Shown here: piece by piece, positions 16,359 through 20,397 of the stretch | Position numbering within the stretch: the stretch's first letter is position 1 | How the letters are laid out: the number at the start of each line of letters is the position of its first letter | Origin: a virus | DNA: 20,397 bases | Direction: 5' to 3' (one strand) | IMG/VR virus record: IMGVR_UViG_3300044630_003687 | Coordinates: 1-20,397 of that record | Made by a program: the position numbers and the translations under genes | The notes under the pieces: generated by a model | What the model saw: the letters and a program-made list of their open reading frames with translations, nothing else | Databases searched by the model: none | Told to the model about the DNA's origin: nothing

Positions 16359-16486
16359 AGTAAATCGTTGAATATTTTTGAAAACCGGGGCGCCGCACCC
16401 CCTGGATCACTCTATGTCTATTGTTATGTGGGTGCGTCATACTAGTTCTTAATGTAATACTTAATAGTGTATTCCGGGTGCGTCAT
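16339..16486 (-). other. Two overlapping leader mini-ORFs starting in the 18-bp repeats (doubtful)
   Basis: On the minus strand each repeat copy contains ATGACGCACCC. The first (16486-16442) encodes MTHPEYTIKYYIKN and stops TAG; two bases of the next repeat overlap this stop. The second (16440-16339) encodes 33 residues beginning MTHPHNN and rich in Arg and overlaps the terS start by 20 bp. Short uORFs would be a possible translational control of terS, but the shared start may only reflect the repeat. I keep this at low confidence. Confidence 0.15.
16387..16401. other. GC-rich near-palindrome upstream of terS (possible cos/packaging element)
   Basis: GGGGCGCCGCACCCC is a 15-bp palindrome around a central C with one mismatched pair, in an otherwise A/T-rich region, 29 bp upstream of the terS ATG. 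Related GGGGCGCCC words occur inside terS (15951-15960). GC-rich symmetric cores next to terS are typical of cos cleavage sites. The role is inferred. Confidence 0.45.
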
Positions 16487-16493
16487 ACTAGTT
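16430..16493. repeat. Perfect 18-bp direct repeat upstream of terS
   Basis: GGGTGCGTCATACTAGTT occurs at 16430-16447 and 16476-16493, 46 bp apart start to start. It is in the 162-bp intergenic gap (16359-16520) between the HTH gene and the putative terS. The spacer is A/T-rich. Such repeats beside a terminase start suggest TerS-binding sites (as lambda cosB R sites) or an operator for the late operon. Spacing is about 4.4 helical turns. Confidence 0.9.
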
Positions 16494-16520
16494 TTTCTCC
16501 GGTAGTGCGGGTTAGGTGGT

Positions 16521-16928
16521 TTAGTCCTTATTGTCCCTTACAAGATTGCTTACATAAGCGTTAAGATCCTGTGTGTTCTGTACATCTTCGGGTTTCTTAA
16601 TAGCTCTTTCCCTTAGGATCTGGTCTTGGATCATTTTAGGCAGTAAATCGAAAGGGTCGATTGTTTTTTCCACCACAATGTTAGTGTTAGTGGGTTTAGT
16701 CTTCTTATAAATCTTTCGGGGTGGAGCATTCTCGTTCCAAAGGGATTTACTTAGATGTCCAGTTTCCTGTAGCATCTTTAATTGCGTCTTCCAACTCCAA
16801 CCTCTGCGGAGATGGGTAATTGCACAGCGACTCACTCCATATCGCATTGCTACCTGCCTGGAAGGCGTTGAAGAATGTTCTCTTAGTATTTCTAAGACTT
16901 GATCTAGGGTTAATTTATTTCTCGGCAT
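16521..16928 (-). CDS. HTH DNA-binding protein (135 aa)
   Basis: Residues about 6-45 form a helix-turn-helix: LTLDQVLEILREH, SRQVAMRYGVSRCAITHLRRGWSWK. This resembles the resolvase/homeodomain-like HTH found in small phage regulators and in many small terminases ('xxRxVAxxYGVSxxxIxxxRxGxxW'). The middle is Lys/Pro-rich (PPRKIYKKTKPT) and the C-terminus is helical and charged. It precedes the putative terS by 162 bp, so it could be the regulator of that gap or the DNA-recognition subunit of the terminase. Start ATG at 16928, overlapping the upstream gene end by 14 bp. Confidence 0.6.
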   Translation of the reverse strand: MPRNKLTLDQVLEILREHSSTPSRQVAMRYGVSRCAITHLRRGWSWKTQLKMLQETGHLSKSLWNENAPPRKIYKKTKPTNTNIVVEKTIDPFDLLPKMIQDQILRERAIKKPEDVQNTQDLNAYVSNLVRDNKD

Positions 16929-17145
16929 CTGGACTTAATTCGTTTATTATCTCATCTATTCTTGCATGGCTTCTTACTATCTCTTCTAACACTGGTGCTA
17001 ACTCTTTTCTTAGTGCCTCGTACTGTGCTAGTATTATTACTCTTCTATTTAGGTGGGTATGCAACTCTTCTGCTGCTTTATTAAAAGGTCTGCCCGCTTT
17101 GGTTAGTGCTACCGCATTAGGTGGTAGGTTGTTTAGGTCTTGCAT
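16915..17145 (-). CDS. Small helical protein (76 aa), unknown
   Basis: I do not recognise it. From about residue 24 it is a single long amphipathic helix (AAEELHTHLNRRVIILAQYEALRKEL, then a second heptad part to the end), so it may dimerise as a coiled coil. The N-terminus has PPNAVALTKAGRPFNK. It overlaps the preceding gene by 29 bp and the following HTH gene by 14 bp, so it belongs to the same transcript of tiny early/middle genes. ATG at 17145. Confidence 0.7.
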   Translation of the reverse strand: MQDLNNLPPNAVALTKAGRPFNKAAEELHTHLNRRVIILAQYEALRKELAPVLEEIVRSHARIDEIINELSPDAEK

Positions 17146-17362
17146 GTATTATGTCTTCTATATTGGTTGCTAATTGGCTTGCTGCTTGTGTATCGTGCTT
17201 CAGCCTTTGTAAATCCTTTATTAATTCTTGCGTTAGGCTATGCACATGTAATAAGGCGGTACGTGTAGGCTCATATCCATTCTCTTCTAACCATTTTGTG
17301 TATTGGTCTGCTCTTTTATCCTTATCTCTCTGACTTAGAATCTCTTTAAATTGTATGCCCAT
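17117..17362 (-). CDS. Small helical protein (81 aa), unknown
   Basis: This is an unrecognised charged, helical protein (FKEILSQRDKDKRADQYTKWL at the start, LTQELIKDLQRLKHD in the middle) ending in a basic/proline tail (ARPKQPTT). No membrane segments, Cys pairs or catalytic motifs. It overlaps both neighbours (17 bp with the upstream gene, 29 bp with the downstream gene), so translation is probably coupled. ATG at 17362. Confidence 0.7.
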   Translation of the reverse strand: MGIQFKEILSQRDKDKRADQYTKWLEENGYEPTRTALLHVHSLTQELIKDLQRLKHDTQAASQLATNIEDIIHARPKQPTT

Positions 17363-17576
17363 GTTTGTTCAGTTTATATTCTTGGTAGATCCTTCTTACT
17401 CCTTCAGTGGTGTTCTTTACACACGATCCGCAGGTTGTGACAGGCTTATTAGTGCCGTAATACTCGTTGGAGATCTTATAGATGGTTTCTATCTGGGCTC
17501 GTGTCCAGGTATGCTTGGGCGTTTCGAATAGGTGGCCGAATTCCTCGAAGTAGGCGATGATATTGGGTGTTAGCAT
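17346..17576 (-). CDS. Small CxxC protein (76 aa), unknown
   Basis: A single CGSC motif sits in KPVTTCGSCVKNTTEGVRRIYQ, followed by a helix. The N-terminal half is helical with Trp/Tyr/Phe (NIIAYFEEFGHLF, WTRAQIETIYKISNEYY). Small phage proteins with one Cys pair of this type are common in Bacteroidota phages; a metal-binding or redox role cannot be told apart. It starts 1 bp after the stop of the membrane protein gene and overlaps the next gene by 17 bp. Confidence 0.7.
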   Translation of the reverse strand: MLTPNIIAYFEEFGHLFETPKHTWTRAQIETIYKISNEYYGTNKPVTTCGSCVKNTTEGVRRIYQEYKLNKHGHTI

Positions 17577-17577
17577 A

Positions 17578-17835
17578 TTAGAATGTATTATTATGTCTGT
17601 CTAGATTGGTTCCCAGCCAACTTGCTGCTAGGGCATAGAGTGGAGTAGTCCAATGGGGATGTGAGATTAGAAGTATGATTAGTGTGACCCACATAGGTAA
17701 GCAAGTCGGACATAGCCAAGGCTTGTCGGGTAGTCTTAATTTCTGGACTAGTTTAATCCATTGGGGTTGGTTCATCACGGTTAGTGTAGCTAGTGTGGTG
17801 ACTGCGGTTAGGGCTAGGGTTTCAATACTATTCAT
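17578..17835 (-). CDS. Small membrane protein with CPTC motif (85 aa)
   Basis: Two hydrophobic segments are visible: residues about 5-22 (ETLALTAVTTLATLTVM) and about 45-70 (LPMWVTLIILLI, then PLYALAASWLG). Between them is PWLCPTCLPMWV, a CxxC pair at the membrane face, a pattern seen in short phage membrane proteins ('CxxCxxxW'). It has no lysis motif and is not next to an endolysin, so a holin role cannot be claimed. It overlaps the sigma-like gene by 8 bp. ATG at 17835. Confidence 0.7.
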   Translation of the reverse strand: MNSIETLALTAVTTLATLTVMNQPQWIKLVQKLRLPDKPWLCPTCLPMWVTLIILLISHPHWTTPLYALAASWLGTNLDRHNNTF

Positions 17836-18319
17836 ATATGATTCTTTCTTGCACGTGTTTACGAATGCGGTTAATAGTTAAGGTTATAGAAGTACGGGGT
17901 ATTCCAGTCTTGCGACTTAAGGCCGAGGCGTTTCTGCGCTCGTCAATATACACCATGAGCAATTTGCTTTCGTACCAGCTTAACTCTTTGTCTATTATAC
18001 TATCTATCTGCGAGAAAATTCCTGCTTCTTCTTCCTCTGTATCGGGAATGTTCTCATGCGAAGGCAACAACTCGGAGTGCGCGTGTTTGTAATTCTTATA
18101 GAAAGGTGAGGTCTGACTCTTCCAGAGATTCATAGCTATTTTTAGCGTGTAGAAAAAGGCACCGCCTGAATCCACTATCGTCTGAGCATTCTTGTGCTCT
18201 AGAAAAGCTATCACAGTTTCTGATAACAAATCTTCTGACAGATGTGAACCTCCGGCTATTCTTTTAACAGCTTGTCCTAGTATTTCGTAGTGTGTTTCAA
18301 TCCATTGGGAAGTTGTCAA
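17828..18319 (-). CDS. Sigma-70-like transcription factor (163 aa)
   Basis: Residues about 15-50 (AVKRIAGGSHLSEDLLSETVIAFLEH, then FFYTLKIAMNLWKS) resemble sigma region 2 with the 'xDxxxDLxxEtxxxxxxx' helix. Residues about 118-160 form region 4 with an HTH (YESKLLMVYIDERRNASALSRKTGIPRTSITLTINRIRKHVQ). An acidic linker separates them. This is the build of short ECF-type sigma factors encoded by some Bacteroidota phages, where they may direct the host polymerase to late promoters. The start appears to be TTG at 18319: an in-frame stop lies just upstream and the next Met would remove region 2. It is divergent from the plus-strand winged-helix gene with 26 bp between starts. Confidence 0.7.
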   Translation of the reverse strand: MTTSQWIETHYEILGQAVKRIAGGSHLSEDLLSETVIAFLEHKNAQTIVDSGGAFFYTLKIAMNLWKSQTSPFYKNYKHAHSELLPSHENIPDTEEEEAGIFSQIDSIIDKELSWYESKLLMVYIDERRNASALSRKTGIPRTSITLTINRIRKHVQERIIYE

Positions 18320-18345
18320 GTAAGAGTGTTAAGTTAGTAGTATAT

Positions 18346-18777
18346 ATGAGCATGTTTAAACCCCATGCAAATAAGCCATTTCCTTTGGCTTTGTTCGAGA
18401 ATTCTAGAATTAAACCCTCGCATATATTCACGTGGTGGGCTTTATGTAACTCTTTGGAATCCGATAGAACAGGTTGGATCACTATCTCTCGGCCTGATTT
18501 ACAAGATCTTATTAATCGCGAAGTTCCTGGGCGTAATACCAATCCAGTTATTCTGTTAGAAGTGTTACAGGATTTAGGGTTTATTGAATTAAAAAGATTC
18601 CGCAAAGATCCTTATGCTCGTAACACCACAACCGAAATGCAAATTCGAATTTGTACTGGAGCTTGGAAGTTGACCTTAACTCGTAAGACCCAATCCCAAA
18701 CTCCAGAACGACGAGCTTATTATAAAGAGAGATACCGTCTTAAGCGATTAGAATTAACTAGTCGTGTTATAGTTTAA
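18346..18777 (+). CDS. Putative winged-helix DNA-binding protein (143 aa)
   Basis: The start is ATG at 18346 (or 18352, MSMFKPH). Residues about 25-90 look like a winged helix: HIFTWWALCNSLES, WITISRPDLQDLINREV, ILLEVLQDLGFIELKRF. The wing ends with Arg/Lys. The C-terminus is strongly basic (RRAYYKERYRLKRLEL). Its size and place opposite the sigma gene suggest a regulator of the 26-bp divergent intergenic region, or a replication accessory. It ends 24 bp inside the end of the convergent ATPase gene. It is the only plus-strand gene in the right half, unlike the operon around it. The fold call is from helix pattern only. Confidence 0.6.
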   Translation: MSMFKPHANKPFPLALFENSRIKPSHIFTWWALCNSLESDRTGWITISRPDLQDLINREVPGRNTNPVILLEVLQDLGFIELKRFRKDPYARNTTTEMQIRICTGAWKLTLTRKTQSQTPERRAYYKERYRLKRLELTSRVIV

Positions 18778-19314
18778 TAACCTAGAGTCTTGTCCATCCA
18801 CAATGATTATATCGCATAGGTCATAAAATCTAGATACCACTTCTTTACCAAAGATTTGAGTTAATTGTTCTAAATTGTAGTTACTTACGAAATAGTTATA
18901 ACCAGCATCTACGGATTCTAACGGACGGATTCCGTTCTTAGCCTTTAACCAATTATCATAACGGCGTTTAACTAGACTCTTAACTGGATGTTTAACATTT
19001 CCATATTCCACAATAGCGCTTTGTTCATTAGCACCAAGTTCATCAATTAGTAAATAGTAATCATCTAATGAACCTTTACTACGGTAGGAATCTTCTATAA
19101 TTTCCTCGTGGGTTAGTCTATGACCAAATCGTTTAGAACCAGTGACGGGGTTAATCCATTTCCAATCTAGGTATTCGTTCATCATAGTTGTCTTCCAGTT
19201 ACCTGTGTTACCTAAAAACATCTTACCCTTTTCGGTATGCAATCCGAAGTTAGAGTAATTCTCTTCATCTTTTAAGATTTCTAATAAATCTGTGTTTGGG
19301 ATTCTTGTTAGCAT
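18754..19314 (-). CDS. DnaC/IstB-like AAA+ ATPase, putative helicase loader, altered Walker A (186 aa)
   Basis: The P-loop is FLGNTGNWKTT (residues 33-43): Gly35 and Lys41/Thr42 are present but the glycine before Lys is Trp40 (codon TGG). Walker B is YYLLIDELG (Asp91/Glu92), sensor I is FVSNYNLEQL (Asn145) and an Arg finger-like position is Arg162 (VVSRFYDLCD). This order matches DnaC-type helicase loaders, which deliver the replicative helicase to the origin with the initiator. It lies 12 bp after the initiator-like gene. The short length (no long N-terminal domain) fits a phage loader. Whether the Trp abolishes ATP hydrolysis cannot be seen here. No DnaB-like helicase is in the window. Confidence 0.75.
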   Translation of the reverse strand: MLTRIPNTDLLEILKDEENYSNFGLHTEKGKMFLGNTGNWKTTMMNEYLDWKWINPVTGSKRFGHRLTHEEIIEDSYRSKGSLDDYYLLIDELGANEQSAIVEYGNVKHPVKSLVKRRYDNWLKAKNGIRPLESVDAGYNYFVSNYNLEQLTQIFGKEVVSRFYDLCDIIIVDGQDSRLLNYNTTS

Positions 19315-19326
19315 ATTATTTGGATT

Positions 19327-20082
19327 TTAAAAATTATCTTGAGTTAGGACTCCTCCTTTAGGTTTTGGTTTGTTATTAGTGTTATTCTTGTTACGATCTA
19401 TAGCTTTTTTAATACTCTGACCGTTCATCATCTTGTTCTTGAAGAATGTAATAATCCATTCGTTTTGTAAATGTATTAGATCTGGACCAAATTCTCTTAG
19501 CATTTTAATAATACTTTCTTGAACCTCTTCATCTAAAGGAAAGAAATACTTATTGTAACAAGTTGTTAGGGTGGAAGTCGTTTCGCTAGATTTCCATAAA
19601 GAAGTTAACTCTCCCCATCTTGCCATCTTACGAACTTGTTGCTCCGCTGCAATTTGTTCATATTGAGGATCAATCGTTTTAGAAGCACGCGTATGTGTTC
19701 TTTTAACTTGTTTATTAGATTGTATATTATGGGTGAAGTTTTCTTCATGGCCCCCATGAAGATTTCTTCCGGGGTCCCATGAAGTATTCTGCATGGGGGG
19801 ATGAAGATAGATTTTTCTTATGCTCATATCTTTATCCGTGAAAGACAAATCTCTTTTAATAAATCCTGCATCCTCTAATTCTTTTATAGAGTTCTGAATT
19901 GTTCTTTCTGTACATTTTAAATCCTTAGCAAGTTTTTGATTGTGTGCAAAAGCATAACCTTTTAGCTTGGTAAGGTTCCGGATAATACCGTAAAGTAGTT
20001 TAGACGTATTAGATAACGTCTCGTGATAAAGTACGGGTGCAATAATATTTGCATCGTACGCTCTTTGTTCTTGATCTTCCAT
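19327..20082 (-). CDS. Winged-helix replication initiator, lambda O-like organisation (251 aa)
   Basis: Residues about 20-85 form a winged helix of the HTH_36 type (ETLSNTSKLLYGIIRNLTKL, AHNQKLAKDLKCTERTIQNS, IKELEDAGFIKRDLSF), the usual fold of phage initiators. Residues about 93-118 form a Pro/Gly/His/Asn-rich linker (encoding the iteron-like repeats), then a basic segment (KQVKRTHTRASK). A C-terminal helical domain (about 175-230) and a basic Asn/Lys/Pro-rich end follow. The plan of DNA-binding N-terminus, linker carrying the origin and C-terminal loader-interaction domain resembles lambda O. The loader-like ATPase gene follows directly. ATG at 20082. Confidence 0.75.
   Translation of the reverse strand: MEDQEQRAYDANIIAPVLYHETLSNTSKLLYGIIRNLTKLKGYAFAHNQKLAKDLKCTERTIQNSIKELEDAGFIKRDLSFTDKDMSIRKIYLHPPMQNTSWDPGRNLHGGHEENFTHNIQSNKQVKRTHTRASKTIDPQYEQIAAEQQVRKMARWGELTSLWKSSETTSTLTTCYNKYFFPLDEEVQESIIKMLREFGPDLIHLQNEWIITFFKNKMMNGQSIKKAIDRNKNNTNNKPKPKGGVLTQDNF
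19701..19814. repeat. Iteron-like repeats and adjacent A/T-rich stretch (candidate replication origin)
   Basis: Within the initiator gene the word (G/A)TGAAG(A/T)(T/A)TTCT(T/G)C recurs at 19733, 19756 and 19779, with a fourth, weaker ATGAAG at 19801. The starts are 23, 23 and 22 bp apart, about two helical turns. A perfect inverted repeat, CTTCATGG-CCC-CCATGAAG (19743-19761), spans two units. Next to them 19701-19730 is 26 of 30 A/T, a likely unwinding element. This is the arrangement of the lambda origin (iterons inside O followed by A/T-rich DNA). The origin role is inferred. Confidence 0.7.
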
Positions 20083-20098
20083 ATATTATTATTTTATT

Positions 20099-20397
20099 CT
20101 AGTAACTAAAATCTCTAAAGAGATCTTCGTTCACATCGCAATCATCTTCTAATCTGGACAAATTACATGTCATATAACGACGATCGTCTTCTTCCCATGT
20201 GTTTATATAGCCAACAGATTCTAACTCAGCTATGAGCGTTTTAACACGGTCTACGCGCATTCCAAAACAAGTAGAGATATAATCATTACTTGCATAACAT
20301 TCTCCAGACTTCTGTTGGAAGTTCCATACAAAATTTAGTATGAGTTTTTCCTCGACTGTGAATCCTTTATGACTCCAGATAGGTTTACAAAATATTA
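20099..20397 (-). CDS. Winged-helix protein, C-terminal part (cut by right edge)
   Basis: An open frame of 99 codons enters from the right edge and stops with TAG at 20099-20101, 16 bp before the initiator ATG. It holds GFTVEEKLILNFVWNFQQ, YASNDYISTCFGMRVDRVK and LIAELESVGYINTWEEDDR, a complete winged helix (helix, helix, recognition helix, wing) like the one in the next gene. An acidic tail follows (SRLEDDCDVNEDLFRDF). It may be a second initiator domain, a paralogue, or a replication regulator. The start and any N-terminal domain are outside the window. Confidence 0.65.
   Translation of the reverse strand, partial: IFCKPIWSHKGFTVEEKLILNFVWNFQQKSGECYASNDYISTCFGMRVDRVKTLIAELESVGYINTWEEDDRRYMTCNLSRLEDDCDVNEDLFRDFSY

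Noticed and set aside
1-20397. Integrase, tRNA genes, insertion sequences, toxin-antitoxin or lysis cassette
   Set aside because: No motif, cloverleaf, inverted terminal repeats or endolysin signature was seen; lysogeny therefore cannot be judged from this window.

Overview
This window is a piece of a tailed, most likely siphovirus-type, phage genome whose host is probably a member of the Bacteroidota. The phage assignment rests on a clear TerL, a prohead protease of the XkdF/S78_2 type, a scaffold-like protein, a major capsid protein start, an HK97 gp10-like protein, a tape measure protein and long tail-tip/fibre proteins. The host inference rests on AT-rich DNA, start codons almost never preceded by a Shine-Dalgarno sequence, candidate promoters of the TTG-N20-TAnnTTTG type, and structural proteins of the kind known from Bacteroidota phages. 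No integrase, tRNA, rRNA, IS or CRISPR array was seen.

Nearly all genes lie on the minus strand and are read from right to left. The right end (about 20397-18754) is a replication module: a partial winged-helix protein, a winged-helix replication-initiator candidate with iteron-like repeats inside its gene, and a DnaC-like ATPase with an unusual Walker A. Next come a plus-strand winged-helix gene (18346-18777), a divergent sigma-factor-like gene, and a compact run of small overlapping genes (17835-16521). A 162-bp intergenic region (16359-16520) carries an 18-bp direct repeat and a GC-rich palindrome and is a good packaging-site candidate. It is followed by the putative small terminase and by TerL.

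After TerL the late operon is interrupted by two overlapping plus-strand genes (13813-14464). It then resumes with tail-completion, gp10-like, tail-chaperone-like, tail-tip and fibre genes, the tape measure, the prohead protease, scaffold and major capsid (cut by the left edge). Junctions are tight (1-bp gaps or 4-bp ATGA overlaps), which suggests translational coupling. The order is unusual: head genes come after tail genes and the tape measure follows the tail-tip genes. Portal and tail-tube genes were not recognised here.

The most interesting points are the probable lambda-like origin inside the initiator gene, the candidate cos/pac elements around terS, the prohead protease carrying several inserted Cys-rich modules with one recently duplicated, and the sigma/winged-helix divergent pair.
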